Shown: positions 35,110 through 44,291 of the stretch, one piece after another
How the letters are laid out: the number at the start of each line of letters is the position of its first letter
Position numbering within the stretch: the stretch's first letter is position 1
Origin: JBGRQA01 sp041725895
GTDB taxonomy: Bacteria > Bacteroidota > Bacteroidia > Bacteroidales > Marinifilaceae
NCBI GenBank assembly: GCA_041725895.1
Contig: JBGRQA010000008.1
Span: 62,001 to 126,000 of the forward strand
DNA length: 64,000 nucleotides
Direction of reading: 5' to 3'
Notes under the pieces: generated by a model
The model's database searches: none
What the model was told of the DNA's origin: nothing
Seen by the model: only the letters and a program-made list of their open reading frames with translations
Made by a program: the position numbers and the translations under genes

Positions 35110-35889
35110 CTAGAGAAATTTCACCTCCTTAAAGTTGTAGGTACGCTCATCTCCCTCCCGGGTCTCCAGTACAAACTGTCCAATGGGAGAAATACCGGCT
35201 ATACGGGCTTCAAATCTTCCATTGGCATCTTCGTAGGGGTAGTAACCCTCTTTTCGATAAAGAATTTTCAGGTATTCCTGATCCAAAAGCTCAGGTTGTC
35301 CCTCCTCCAGTTGCTGGTAACGGGTCTCAATCGCCTCCAGAAGTTGAGTCAGGCACTCCTCCAGATCAAATTCCTTATCGCACAGCAATGCCAGGGAAAC
35401 AGGATTTGGTGCATCTGACAAAAACTCTCTTTGATTAATGTTCAAACCTATCCCGCAAACGCTCGTAGATAAGATTGAGCCCATGATGGAATGCTCAATG
35501 AGAATGCCGGCAATTTTTTTCTCCCCCACGTAAATATCGTTGGGCCACTTAATGGAAATATTGTCTGTGTATCTCCCCAGGAAATCGGCAACTCCCAGCG
35601 AAATCACCTTGGATATACCAAACTGAAGATGAATGGGTAAAAATTCCGGACGCAAAATCAAACTAATGGTAAGGTTTTTGCCTCCTTCACTTTCCCAATA
35701 GTTCTTGCGCTGTCCACGGCCTTTTGTCTGGTTTACTGTCAAAACGACAGTGCCATGTGACGGACTTGCCTCCTGGATCAGTTTTAAAGCGTGATTATTG
35801 GTAGAATCCAATTCATTTTTACGTATAATATTATGAGGAGGAAATAACTTTGACATAGTGTTGGGATTCGAATTAACAAAGCTTAACAT
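35110..35889 (-). CDS. birA: Biotin--[acetyl-CoA-carboxylase] ligase
   Basis: Attaches biotin to carrier proteins via biotinyl-AMP. The 259 residues contain the family motifs ELDSTNNHALKL, GRGQRKNYWESE (biotinyl-AMP loop), ISIKWPNDIYVGEKKIAGILIE, and a short C-terminal SH3-like domain. There is no N-terminal winged helix, so this is a ligase without the repressor function of E. coli BirA. Translation may start at the ATG at 35887-35889 or, closer to family N-termini, at the in-frame ATG at 35854-35856. Divergent from rsfS. Confidence 0.93.
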   Translation of the reverse strand: MLSFVNSNPNTMSKLFPPHNIIRKNELDSTNNHALKLIQEASPSHGTVVLTVNQTKGRGQRKNYWESEGGKNLTISLILRPEFLPIHLQFGISKVISLGVADFLGRYTDNISIKWPNDIYVGEKKIAGILIEHSIMGSILSTSVCGIGLNINQREFLSDAPNPVSLALLCDKEFDLEECLTQLLEAIETRYQQLEEGQPELLDQEYLKILYRKEGYYPYEDANGRFEARIAGISPIGQFVLETREGDERTYNFKEVKFL

Positions 35890-35968
35890 TTGAATGCAAA
35901 TTAAAGCAAAATAGCGCTATTCCAACCTATAACAATTATTTATTTAGTTCCTATATTTGAAAAAAAAT

Positions 35969-35976
35969 TATCTTTG
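35969..35976 (+). promoter_or_regulatory. -7 element of the rsfS-ftsH promoter
   Basis: TATCTTTG fits TAnnTTTG and ends 16 bp before the rsfS ATG. No clear -33 TTG is present. Confidence 0.45.
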
Positions 35977-35992
35977 TAATTAAAATATAAAA

Positions 35993-36367
35993 ATGGTAAA
36001 AGTACAGGAGAGCACTTCCGAAGAACTGGTTGCCGCAGTAATCGAAGGACTGCAGGAGAAAAAAGGAATAGAGATTGTAAAAATTGATTTGAAGAAGATT
36101 GATAATACCGTTTGCAAGTATTTCGTAGTTTGCAATGGATCCTCCAACACCCACGTGTCCTCGCTAGCCGATTCCGTTGAAGAATATGTTAGAGAAAACC
36201 TACGGGAAAAAGTTTGGCACAAGGAAGGCTATCAAAACGCACAATGGATTCTTCTGGACTATGCCGATGTAGTAGTTCATATTTTCCAAAAAGAATACAG
36301 AGATTTTTATCAAATCGAAAATCTTTGGGCAGATGCAAAGATCACTGCTGTTCAAGAAACTGAATAG
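35993..36367 (+). CDS. rsfS: Ribosomal silencing factor RsfS
   Basis: Binds L14 on the 50S subunit and blocks joining of 30S, damping translation in starvation and stationary phase. The 124 residues carry the RsfS/Iojap signature (VCNGSSNTHVSSLADSVEEYV, EGYQNAQWILLDYADVVVHIF). It lies 27 bp upstream of ftsH in an operon, a pairing found in many Bacteroidota. Confidence 0.95.
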   Translation: MVKVQESTSEELVAAVIEGLQEKKGIEIVKIDLKKIDNTVCKYFVVCNGSSNTHVSSLADSVEEYVRENLREKVWHKEGYQNAQWILLDYADVVVHIFQKEYRDFYQIENLWADAKITAVQETE

Positions 36368-36394
36368 CGAAATATTAATACATAACAAACTCGA

Positions 36395-38431
36395 ATGGCA
36401 GAAAATAATAACATAAATAAACCACCTTTCCAAAAAGGGAAGAACAACAACAACATGTTGAAACCACCGAAATTCAATGCGTATTGGATTTACGGACTAA
36501 TTGCTGTGGCCTTTATCGCCTTGAATCTGTTCAACATTGGGCAAAGCCCCAAGGAAACCACCTGGTACAAGGTGAAGAATGAAATGATTCGAGGCCGTGA
36601 CGTAGCCAAAATCGAAGTGGTTCGAAACACGCTGCAGGTAAACGTTTTCCTGAAACAGGAAAGTCTGGATAAATATCCCGACCTATTCGAAAGTAATTTT
36701 GATTCTCCATCCAAGGTAGGTCCGCATTATACCTTTACCATTGGGTCCATGGAAACTTTTGATGCCAACCTGGAAAAAGCTCAGGTTGATATTCCGGAAA
36801 ACGATCGTGTAGAGGTAAGCTATGTTGATGAGAAGAATTACATCGGGAATATCCTGAACTACATTTTACCCTTCATCATCCTGATTGCCATCTGGCTGTA
36901 CGTGTTCCGCAGAATGAGTCGCGGAACAGGCGGAGGCGGAGGTGCCGGCAACATATTCAATGTGGGCAAATCCAAAGCCAAGGTGTTCGATAAGGAATCC
37001 AACATCAATGTGAACTTTAAGGATGTTGCAGGTTTGGCCGAGGCCAAGCAGGAAGTAGAAGAAATTGTGGAGTTCCTGAAACATCCGCAACGATATACCA
37101 AACTGGGAGGTAAAATTCCGAAAGGAGCATTGCTGGTAGGCCCTCCGGGAACCGGTAAAACCCTTTTGGCCAAAGCCGTTGCCGGTGAAGCCAACGTACC
37201 ATTCTTCTCCATGTCGGGTTCCGATTTCGTTGAAATGTTCGTAGGTGTAGGTGCAAGTCGTGTTCGTGACCTGTTTAAGCAAGCCAAAGAGAAAGCACCT
37301 TGTATTGTATTTATCGATGAGATTGACGCCATTGGTCGTGCAAGGGGCCGAAACCCCAATATGGGTTCCAACGATGAAAGAGAAAATACTCTGAACCAGT
37401 TGCTGACCGAAATGGATGGTTTCGATACCAACTCCGGTGTGATCATCCTGGCTGCGACCAACCGTGCTGACATTCTGGACCGCGCCTTGATGCGTGCCGG
37501 TCGTTTCGATCGTCAGATCCACGTAGAACTGCCCGACCTGAACGAGCGTCAGGAAATTTTCAAAGTACACTTGCGTCCTTTGAAGATTGAGCCAACCCTG
37601 AATGTTGACTTCCTGTCGAAACAAACTCCTGGCTTCTCGGGTGCCGATATTGCCAATGTTTGTAACGAGTCTGCCCTGATTGCAGCCCGTAAGAAGAAGG
37701 ATGTTATCGAGAAACAAGATTTCCTGGATGCCATTGACCGTATCATTGGCGGACTGGAAAAGAAAAATAAGATCATTTCCGCACAGGAAAAGAAAACCAT
37801 TGCTTACCACGAAGCGGGTCACGCTGCTATCAGCTGGTTGCTTGAATACGCGCATCCATTGGTGAAGGTAACCATTGTTCCGCGTGGGAAAGCCCTGGGA
37901 GCTGCCTGGTATCTGCCGGAAGAAAGAGCCATTACGACCAAAGAACAGCTGCTGGACGAAATGTGTTCCGCATTGGGTGGTAGAGCTGCAGAGGAACTGG
38001 CCTTTGGAAAAGTTTCCACAGGTGCTCAAAATGACCTGGAGAAAGTAACCAAGCAGGCCGTTGCCATGGTTTCCATCTTCGGTATGAGCGACAAGGTTGG
38101 TAACGTAAGCTATTACGATTCAACAGGACAATCAGACTTCAGCTTCTCGAAACCTTACAGTGAGAAAACAGCTGAACTGATTGATGAAGAAGTGAAGATC
38201 CTGATCGAAAAGAGCTACGAAAGAGCAAAACAGATCCTTCGGGATAATCAGGAAGGTCATCACAAACTGGCTGAATTGTTACTGGAACGAGAAGTAATTT
38301 TCAGTGAAGACCTGGAGAAAATATTTGGCAAACGCGAATTTGGTTCCATTAATGAATTGCCTCAATCGGAGGAGGATTCCAAAATTAATAGTGAGCCCGT
38401 TGAAAAAAACAACGAATCACAAGCTGAATAA
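36395..38431 (+). CDS. ftsH: ATP-dependent zinc metalloprotease FtsH
   Basis: Membrane-bound AAA+ protease for membrane-protein and regulator turnover. At 678 residues: cytoplasmic N-tail, first membrane segment (WIYGLIAVAFIALNLF), extracytoplasmic domain, second segment (ILNYILPFIILIAIWLYVF), AAA+ module with Walker A GPPGTGKT (near residue 249), Walker B CIVFIDEIDAIG and the second region of homology (ATNRADILDRALMRAGRFDRQ), and peptidase domain with zinc motif HEAGH (472-476). A strong terminator follows, so rsfS-ftsH is a two-gene unit. Confidence 0.98.
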   Translation: MAENNNINKPPFQKGKNNNNMLKPPKFNAYWIYGLIAVAFIALNLFNIGQSPKETTWYKVKNEMIRGRDVAKIEVVRNTLQVNVFLKQESLDKYPDLFESNFDSPSKVGPHYTFTIGSMETFDANLEKAQVDIPENDRVEVSYVDEKNYIGNILNYILPFIILIAIWLYVFRRMSRGTGGGGGAGNIFNVGKSKAKVFDKESNINVNFKDVAGLAEAKQEVEEIVEFLKHPQRYTKLGGKIPKGALLVGPPGTGKTLLAKAVAGEANVPFFSMSGSDFVEMFVGVGASRVRDLFKQAKEKAPCIVFIDEIDAIGRARGRNPNMGSNDERENTLNQLLTEMDGFDTNSGVIILAATNRADILDRALMRAGRFDRQIHVELPDLNERQEIFKVHLRPLKIEPTLNVDFLSKQTPGFSGADIANVCNESALIAARKKKDVIEKQDFLDAIDRIIGGLEKKNKIISAQEKKTIAYHEAGHAAISWLLEYAHPLVKVTIVPRGKALGAAWYLPEERAITTKEQLLDEMCSALGGRAAEELAFGKVSTGAQNDLEKVTKQAVAMVSIFGMSDKVGNVSYYDSTGQSDFSFSKPYSEKTAELIDEEVKILIEKSYERAKQILRDNQEGHHKLAELLLEREVIFSEDLEKIFGKREFGSINELPQSEEDSKINSEPVEKNNESQAE

Positions 38432-38464
38432 ATTTTTAATTAATTCGATTTCTTAAATAAAACC

Positions 38465-38506
38465 GCTAAATTGCTGAATTATAATCAGCAATTTAGCTAT
38501 TTTTTT
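38465..38506 (+). terminator. Terminator after ftsH
   Basis: A perfect 13-bp stem, GCTAAATTGCTGA (38465-38477) with TCAGCAATTTAGC (38485-38497), then a run of T. Confidence 0.88.
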
Positions 38507-38535
38507 AAATAGCAGTTCCAAGCCAATACCAGAGA

Positions 38536-39171
38536 ATGAGTGGAAACGGATCCAGAGAGGCCATCTTAAATCGAATCAAACGATCGACGGAACGAATCAG
38601 GAAAGAACAAAAGGAAATTCCTGTTTCCGGAGGCCCCATCTACCATCCTTTGGAAGAGGATCTGGCCCTTTCCTTTCAGAAGAACCTGGAAAGGCACAAT
38701 GGAGTGGCTGTACTTTGTGAATCTACGGACGATCTGAAGCGAGAACTCCAGCATCTGTTTTGCAAGAAACAATGGAAAAGCATTCATTCTCTGGATCCGG
38801 AGCTTACGGTACTGTTGGCAAAAGCCGACATACCATCCACTTCTTCGGCAGAAGATTTTCTTAACATGGAGGCAGGAATCACCCAATGCGAATTCCTTGT
38901 AGCTCATTTGGGGAGCGTAATGGTAAGTTCACGGCAAGCATCAGGCCGAAGAATGAATGTGTATCCTCCGGTACACATTGTTGTGGCGAACTATTCTCAG
39001 CTTTGTCCCTACATGGAGGATGCGATGAAAGCCATTCAGAACAAATATGGTTCGGATTTGCCATCCTTGATTACAAATATTACCGGGCCAAGTAGAACCG
39101 CAGATATTGAAAAAACACTAATTTTGGGAGCACATGGACCAAAAGAGATCTATGTCTTTCTAAGGAAATAA
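38536..39171 (+). CDS. LUD domain protein (LutC/YkgG-like)
   Basis: A 211-residue protein of the LUD family, recognised from GSVMVSSRQASGRRMNVYPPVHIVVA and the C-terminal GPSRTADIEKTLILGAHGP. LutC is one subunit of the LutABC L-lactate dehydrogenase; no lutA or lutB homolog is adjacent, so a role in lactate oxidation is not supported by context. Probably cytoplasmic. It lies 38 bp upstream of cdsA and may share a transcript. Confidence 0.85.
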   Translation: MSGNGSREAILNRIKRSTERIRKEQKEIPVSGGPIYHPLEEDLALSFQKNLERHNGVAVLCESTDDLKRELQHLFCKKQWKSIHSLDPELTVLLAKADIPSTSSAEDFLNMEAGITQCEFLVAHLGSVMVSSRQASGRRMNVYPPVHIVVANYSQLCPYMEDAMKAIQNKYGSDLPSLITNITGPSRTADIEKTLILGAHGPKEIYVFLRK

Positions 39172-39209
39172 TAAATCCCTGACCTCAGGGCCAAACTAAA
39201 CAGCATACA

Positions 39210-40034
39210 GTGAACAATTTTATCAAGAGAAGTTTAACAGGTATCCTTTTTGTAATTATCCTGATCTCAGGAATCACTCTTCACCCCTACGGATTCTATG
39301 CCGTATTCCTGGCCATCACCGTTCTTGGAATCTATGAATTCTACAATCTGGCCGAGAAATCGGGTATTCAAACCCAAAAGAAACTGGGCACAGTGACAGG
39401 AGTCATCCTTTTCTCCTCTTGTTTTTTGCAGGCCATTTCCGGAGCAACCTGGGGATTTCTTGTTCTTACCGTATTTTTGGTTGCCAGTTTTATCCGGGAA
39501 CTATACCGGCAAAAAGAACAACCGTTTGGCAATTTGGCCTACACTTTTCTGGGCCTGATTTACGTAGGACTCCCCTTCTCTCTTATGACCTACCTGGCCT
39601 TTCCATTCCACGACGGCAACTTCCACTACGAACTGGTGTTAGGCATCTTTGTTATGATCTGGGCCAATGACACCGGTGCCTACGTAGTTGGTGTAAACTT
39701 TGGAAAACACCGCTTATTCGAACGAATTTCGCCCAAGAAATCATGGGAAGGAAGCATTGGTGGTGCAATTATCGCACTTGCCGTAGCCTGGATTTCCTCG
39801 ATGGTATGTCAGGATCTAACCCTATGGCAATGGCTGGTTGTTGGTGCCCTGGTTGTAGTATTTGGTTCCCTGGGTGATTTGGTAGAATCACTTTTCAAGA
39901 GAAGCCTGGATATTAAAGATTCGGGAAATATTTTACCGGGCCACGGTGGCATACTCGACCGTTTTGATGCCGTTCTTTTGGCCGTACCAATGGTTTTTGT
40001 TTTCCTGCAAGCCATCAAAGAATTTATGAACTAG
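39210..40034 (+). CDS. cdsA: Phosphatidate cytidylyltransferase
   Basis: Makes CDP-diacylglycerol from CTP and phosphatidic acid, the branch point of phospholipid synthesis, in the inner membrane. The 274 residues have about seven membrane segments and the C-terminal signature region (WANDTGAYVVGVNFGKHRL, SPKKSWEGSIGG, GDLVESLFKRSLDIKDSGNILPGHGG). Translation starts with GTG at 39210. pssA, which uses the product, is 4 kb away at 43409. A terminator follows. Confidence 0.96.
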   Translation: MNNFIKRSLTGILFVIILISGITLHPYGFYAVFLAITVLGIYEFYNLAEKSGIQTQKKLGTVTGVILFSSCFLQAISGATWGFLVLTVFLVASFIRELYRQKEQPFGNLAYTFLGLIYVGLPFSLMTYLAFPFHDGNFHYELVLGIFVMIWANDTGAYVVGVNFGKHRLFERISPKKSWEGSIGGAIIALAVAWISSMVCQDLTLWQWLVVGALVVVFGSLGDLVESLFKRSLDIKDSGNILPGHGGILDRFDAVLLAVPMVFVFLQAIKEFMN

Positions 40035-40040
40035 AATAGA

Positions 40041-40090
40041 GAAAGCACTTTTCAGAAAACCACAAGAAACTGAAAAGTGCTTTTCTTTTT
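40041..40090 (+). terminator. Terminator after cdsA
   Basis: GAAAGCACTTTTCAG (40041-40055) pairs with CTGAAAAGTGCTTTTC (40070-40085), followed by TTTTT. Confidence 0.85.
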
Positions 40091-40241
40091 GCATCCCTCA
40101 TTCTCCATCAACTAAAAAAATTCGCATCCTGCACCTTTGATCCCACTCTAAATGTAGAGCATCTTCCCCTCAAGGATCGATTCCAAAGCTTGTAGATTCA
40201 GGATAAGATTTGTAACTTCCAAAAACTAACAAATCTATCTT

Positions 40242-41108
40242 ATGCGAAAAACCTATATTCCTCTCCTACTTTCTCTTTGCCTTTTCAATATTTCTGCAAA
40301 GGCTCAACAGAGAATTGTTCCGGAATACATCCATCCTCACCTTACAAAAATATGGGAAAGTCCACAGGAGCTTAAAACCCCTGAATCCGTTCTGTTTGAT
40401 TCACAACGAAATATACTCTATGTATCCAACGTTAATGGCAAACCTTCCAGCAAAGATGGAAACGGCTTCATTTCCAAACTAAATCCGGAAGGAAAGATCA
40501 TTGAAAAACACTGGATTACCGGCCTTGATGCCCCCAAAGGAATGGCACGTCTCAACAATTTATTGTATGTAAGCGACATCAACAGGATTGCCGAAATAGA
40601 CATAGAAAAAGGTAAAATCATTCGCTTTTACGAAGCCCCCACGTCCCGCTTTTTGAACGATCTTACAAGCAATCCCAAAACTGAAACGGTTTTCATTTCC
40701 GACCCACTTACCAATCAAATCTACCAACTGAAAAACGAAGAATTGAAGCTCTGGTTAGAGAAAGAACAACTAGCAGGAGTTAATGGTTTATTCTACCAAA
40801 ATGAAAAACTATTTGCAGGGACGAGCCAGGCCATTCTAAAAATAGATACGAAGACCAAAGTTATTCACAAACATGTTGATAACTCAGGTGGAATAGATGG
40901 TTTGGTACCGGATGGAAAGGGAAACTGGATAGTTTCGGATTGGAAGGGAAACATCTATCGACACCAATCTGGCAGTAGAGAGAAACTTCTTCGAACCGAA
41001 GGCTTAAATATCAATGCTGCGGATATAGAGTTTATACCAAAAAAGAACTTACTTCTGGTGCCCACTTTTTTCGACAATCGAGTGGTGGCCTATCAACTAA
41101 AACAATAA
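40242..41108 (+). CDS. Exported SMP-30/NHL-like beta-propeller protein
   Basis: A 288-residue protein with a signal peptide (cleavage near AKAQ) and six blade-like repeats of the SMP-30/gluconolactonase or NHL type (ESVLFDSQRNILYVSNVNG, GMARLNNLLYVSDINRIAEID, DGLVPDGKGNWIVSDWKGNIY). A sugar-lactone hydrolase or a binding scaffold are both possible; I could not confirm the metal ligands of gluconolactonase. It ends 4 bp before the SDR gene, so the two are almost certainly translated from one mRNA. Confidence 0.78.
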   Translation: MRKTYIPLLLSLCLFNISAKAQQRIVPEYIHPHLTKIWESPQELKTPESVLFDSQRNILYVSNVNGKPSSKDGNGFISKLNPEGKIIEKHWITGLDAPKGMARLNNLLYVSDINRIAEIDIEKGKIIRFYEAPTSRFLNDLTSNPKTETVFISDPLTNQIYQLKNEELKLWLEKEQLAGVNGLFYQNEKLFAGTSQAILKIDTKTKVIHKHVDNSGGIDGLVPDGKGNWIVSDWKGNIYRHQSGSREKLLRTEGLNINAADIEFIPKKNLLLVPTFFDNRVVAYQLKQ

Positions 41109-41112
41109 GCCC

Positions 41113-41889
41113 ATGCAAGTACAAATCGAAAATCAACTGTTCATCGTATGCGGGGCCACTTCAGGCTTTGGTCTTTCTACTCTGGAAACACTGGTTGAGA
41201 ACGGAGCCAAAGTAATTGCTGTAGCTCGTGGCCGGGAAAAACTCGATAAACTTAGAACCCAACATCCGCTTCAAGTGGAATACATCTGCGGAGACATCAC
41301 CCATCCGGACACACAGGTCAAGTTAACGGAGCAAATCAATGACCGGAAACTTTCAGGCATACTAATCAATGCGGGCGGTCCGCCCGCATTAAAATTCATG
41401 GAAACTCAAAAGGAGGACTGGGATCAGGCATACCGCAACCTGTTGCGCTGGAAAGTGGCACTGGTAAAAACCCTGGTTCCCCTAATGGAGAAGGAAAAAT
41501 ACGGCCGTTTCGTATTTATTGAAAGCTCAGCCGTAAAGCAGCCCATCCCCAATTTGGTACTTAGCACCTCTCTCCGTTTGGCTGTAGTTGGATTTGTAAA
41601 AACCGTTTCGCAGGAGATGGCCCAATCGGGAATCACCTTCAACATACTGGCACCCGGTTACCACGAAACTCCTGCTATCAATCGCCTTTTGGACAAGAAA
41701 GCGGAACAGGAAAGGATTACTCCTGATTTGGCGAAAAACAAAATCACCCAAACTCTGCCAATGGGGAGAATGGGAAACCCTGACGATTTAGGCAAATTGG
41801 CCGTTTGGCTCCTTTCTCCAAATTCGGGTTACATAACAGGACAAACCATCAGCATCGATGGTGGGCAAATCCTGGGAGTTTTTGGGTAG
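41113..41889 (+). CDS. Atypical SDR protein lacking the catalytic Tyr and Lys
   Basis: A 258-residue Rossmann protein of the short-chain dehydrogenase fold: nucleotide-binding TSGFG near residue 17, the NAGG strand, and the C-terminal GRMGNPDDLGKLAVWLLSPNSGYITGQTISIDGG. At the catalytic position, where YxxxK should stand, it has L150-S-T-S-L154, so both residues are absent; the serine upstream is kept (ESSAVKQ). It resembles the beta-ketoacyl reductase-like SDR subgroup that lacks a perfect catalytic tetrad. Reduction by the classical mechanism is unlikely. Co-transcribed with the beta-propeller gene. Confidence 0.85.
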   Translation: MQVQIENQLFIVCGATSGFGLSTLETLVENGAKVIAVARGREKLDKLRTQHPLQVEYICGDITHPDTQVKLTEQINDRKLSGILINAGGPPALKFMETQKEDWDQAYRNLLRWKVALVKTLVPLMEKEKYGRFVFIESSAVKQPIPNLVLSTSLRLAVVGFVKTVSQEMAQSGITFNILAPGYHETPAINRLLDKKAEQERITPDLAKNKITQTLPMGRMGNPDDLGKLAVWLLSPNSGYITGQTISIDGGQILGVFG

Positions 41890-41917
41890 AAAAACAATAA
41901 CAACAAAGGGAGGCAAG

Positions 41918-41954
41918 GAAATACTTCCTTTCAAGAAAGGAATATTTCTTTTCA
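41918..41954 (+). terminator. Terminator after the SDR gene
   Basis: GAAATA-c-TTCCTTT (41918-41931) pairs with AAAGGAA (41936-41942) and TATTTC (41943-41948), then TTTTC. Confidence 0.7.
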
Positions 41955-42065
41955 CTCTTTGTCAAACACTTTGAGTTATTTGTGATTTGAAAATTTTTAG
42001 CTTACCAGCATGTAAGTAAATGCTTCAAATCGCAAACGCCCCTTTTTCTTGAGTAAGGTACTCTT

Positions 42066-43130
42066 CTAATCGAATGAATAGGAAAGAGAAAATACATTGG
42101 AGTAACGGGCTGCACTCTGATCTCCTAAATCGGTCAAAGCATAATCCAGTCGAAAGTTTCGGTACTGAATTCCAAGTCCAAGATTGGGTTGGAAGGTGAT
42201 ATTCTCCTCCTTATCAAAATCGGTTTCTCGCTGAATGCGGCCAACCCCTGCTCTCAAATAAACAAGATTTGTATACCGGGCCTCAATCCCGAAATGAGGA
42301 TCAATACTCACCGGATCGCCCTCAACCAATACATGACGTTTGCCATCAAAAGTAATATCCGTATCCAGTTCAGCCATCAATCCTATCTTTTCAGATAACT
42401 GAAAATCCCGACTCAAACCAAGTATCAAACGGGGCAAAGTCAGCTCGGTCGAATTTTCGGGGATCTCATTTCCCGTCATTTCAAATACTTCTTCCAAGTC
42501 GTCAGTATTAAATACCCATGCATTAAAGGTGGAAGTTGCATCACGCAGAACTGCACCTATCCTGTATTTCCCGGTTTTATAAGTAGCCGCGGCATCAATA
42601 CCAAAGCCATAGGCCGATGCAAAATCACCGGTGTGTCGGTAAATAATCTTTACACTTCCTCCAACCTGTAAACCTTCAATAGAAGTTTTACGGGCATAGG
42701 AAAAAAGGAAGGCATAGTCTGCAGCCGAAAAATTCTTAACCCGATCGTACCGGATATTCCCATCCTTATCAACCAACTCCAATGTATTGGGGATATCATC
42801 CACCCCGAAACGAATCAAGGATACACCAAAACTACTCTCCTCATTAATCTTCATTCCAAAACCTGCATAATCGTAGGCCGCCATCCCAGCAAAGTAATCG
42901 GCATGCATAAGCGAAAGATCAAACTTCTTCTCCAGTTCCACCAAGTTAGCCGGATTCCAGTATGCGGACTGAATATCACGAGCTGAAGCCACTGTGGCAT
43001 TACCCATTCCAAAAGCACGACCTCCAATTCCAATGGTTAAAAACTCGTTACTATAGGTAGGTGCTGAAGTTTGTGCATGCAAAAACGACACACTAAATAG
43101 CAACAGCAGCAGGGATATAACTTTATTCAT
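42066..43130 (-). CDS. PorV/PorQ-like outer-membrane beta-barrel protein
   Basis: A 354-residue protein with a signal peptide (cleavage near LHAQ) and an outer-membrane barrel of the PorV/PorQ (FadL-like) family, shown by the N-terminal FLTIGIGGRAFGMGNATVASARDIQSAYWNPANL. PorV is the shuttle that carries type IX secretion substrates; other members, PorQ included, also act in that system. Which role applies cannot be decided. The last residues (YSNVFSLSYSFD) form a barrel-terminal strand. Convergent with the SDR gene, divergent from pssA. Confidence 0.8.
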   Translation of the reverse strand: MNKVISLLLLLFSVSFLHAQTSAPTYSNEFLTIGIGGRAFGMGNATVASARDIQSAYWNPANLVELEKKFDLSLMHADYFAGMAAYDYAGFGMKINEESSFGVSLIRFGVDDIPNTLELVDKDGNIRYDRVKNFSAADYAFLFSYARKTSIEGLQVGGSVKIIYRHTGDFASAYGFGIDAAATYKTGKYRIGAVLRDATSTFNAWVFNTDDLEEVFEMTGNEIPENSTELTLPRLILGLSRDFQLSEKIGLMAELDTDITFDGKRHVLVEGDPVSIDPHFGIEARYTNLVYLRAGVGRIQRETDFDKEENITFQPNLGLGIQYRNFRLDYALTDLGDQSAARYSNVFSLSYSFD

Positions 43131-43268
43131 TCAATTCTTTATATTATCAATTGGTAAGTCAGGAATCCGTAAGGTGGCGCTTCCTATTCGATAAAGTAAA
43201 AATAGTATGCTTTTTGTAAAATTGGCCACCCCAAACATAAGAAATCAGATAATTCGCAAATTTTCCCC

Positions 43269-43276
43269 TATTTTTG
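43269..43276 (+). promoter_or_regulatory. Candidate -7 element of pssA
   Basis: TATTTTTG matches TAnnTTTG, 132 bp upstream of the pssA ATG, without an obvious -33 element. Confidence 0.3.
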
Positions 43277-43408
43277 TATTCAGAAACATTACCTATAAAC
43301 AGTGTTCGGATGGGATCATCTCGTATTCTAATCTGAATCAAACAGACACACAGAGGAAAAAAATCTGCGTAAGGGCAAAGAACAAACTTACTTTAATATC
43401 AATCCGTT

Positions 43409-44170
43409 ATGAACAACAAGAAAGGAATTACCAGCTACATCCCCAATACCATCACCTGTTTAAATCTCTTTTCAGGATGTGTTGCATCACTGATGGCATT
43501 GGAGGGATACCTTGTAACCGCAGCTTTTCTGGTTGGTTTGTCCGCCATTTTTGACTTCTGCGACGGTCTGGCAGCAAGACTATTGAAAGCCTATTCCCCC
43601 ATGGGTAAGGAACTGGATTCACTTGCCGATATGATCAGCTTTGGATTTGTTCCGGGCGCTATTGCATTTGCTTACTTAAAGCTTGGTATTTTGGGCGATG
43701 TTCATGCCGATTTTAATCCGACACAACTCAACGTCGGCGAAATTGCCATCCTCTTCTCAGCCTTTTTGATCCCGGTATTTTCCGGTTTGCGACTGGCTAA
43801 ATTTAACATTGATACACGTCAAACTACTTCATTCATTGGAATGCCTACACCAGCCAACGCCATGTTCTGGGCATCATGGCCATTGGTTCTAAAATGGGGC
43901 GATTATCCTTTCCTGGAGAATTGGTTGGCCAATCCCTGGATCATTATCCCGGTAATCCTGATTACGTCCCTTCTTTTGGTTAGTGAAATGCCAATGTTTG
44001 CTCTTAAAGTTAGCAGCCTAAGCTGGAAGGAGAACAAGATTCGTTACCTGTTTCTACTATCCCTGGGAATTATAGCCGTTTTCTTCGGCATTCTTGTCAT
44101 CCCAATGATCATCGTAGTATACATTCTTTTCTCTGCCATACAGAATTTGATGGAGGGAAAGAAAGCCTAA
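43409..44170 (+). CDS. pssA: CDP-diacylglycerol--serine O-phosphatidyltransferase
   Basis: Makes phosphatidylserine from CDP-diacylglycerol and serine, the route to phosphatidylethanolamine. The 253-residue membrane protein has the CDP-alcohol phosphotransferase motif DG-x2-AR-x8-G-x3-D-x3-D, here DGLAARLLKAYSPMGKELDS, and about eight membrane segments. Start context MNNKKGITSYIPNTITCLNL is typical. Single gene with a GC-rich stem-loop downstream; the phosphatidylserine decarboxylase gene is not in the window. Confidence 0.95.
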   Translation: MNNKKGITSYIPNTITCLNLFSGCVASLMALEGYLVTAAFLVGLSAIFDFCDGLAARLLKAYSPMGKELDSLADMISFGFVPGAIAFAYLKLGILGDVHADFNPTQLNVGEIAILFSAFLIPVFSGLRLAKFNIDTRQTTSFIGMPTPANAMFWASWPLVLKWGDYPFLENWLANPWIIIPVILITSLLLVSEMPMFALKVSSLSWKENKIRYLFLLSLGIIAVFFGILVIPMIIVVYILFSAIQNLMEGKKA

Positions 44171-44200
44171 CAATTCAGAAAACTTTACCACCTGAAACAG

Positions 44201-44234
44201 TCAATCCCCCTATACCTTTACTTAGGGGGATTGA
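44201..44234. terminator. Stem-loop between pssA and the CAAX protease gene
   Basis: TCAATCCCCCTA (44201-44212) pairs perfectly with TAGGGGGATTGA (44223-44234). T tails are weak both ways; position between convergent genes supports termination. Confidence 0.65.
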
Positions 44235-44291
44235 ATCAGATTTCACACACAATCTATCTTGATTAAAAAGATTTAACCAACAGTTTAACAT

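Noticed and set aside
43207..43554. 115-codon frame overlapping the start of pssA
   Set aside because: It lies in another frame of a well supported gene and of its leader, with no family resemblance.
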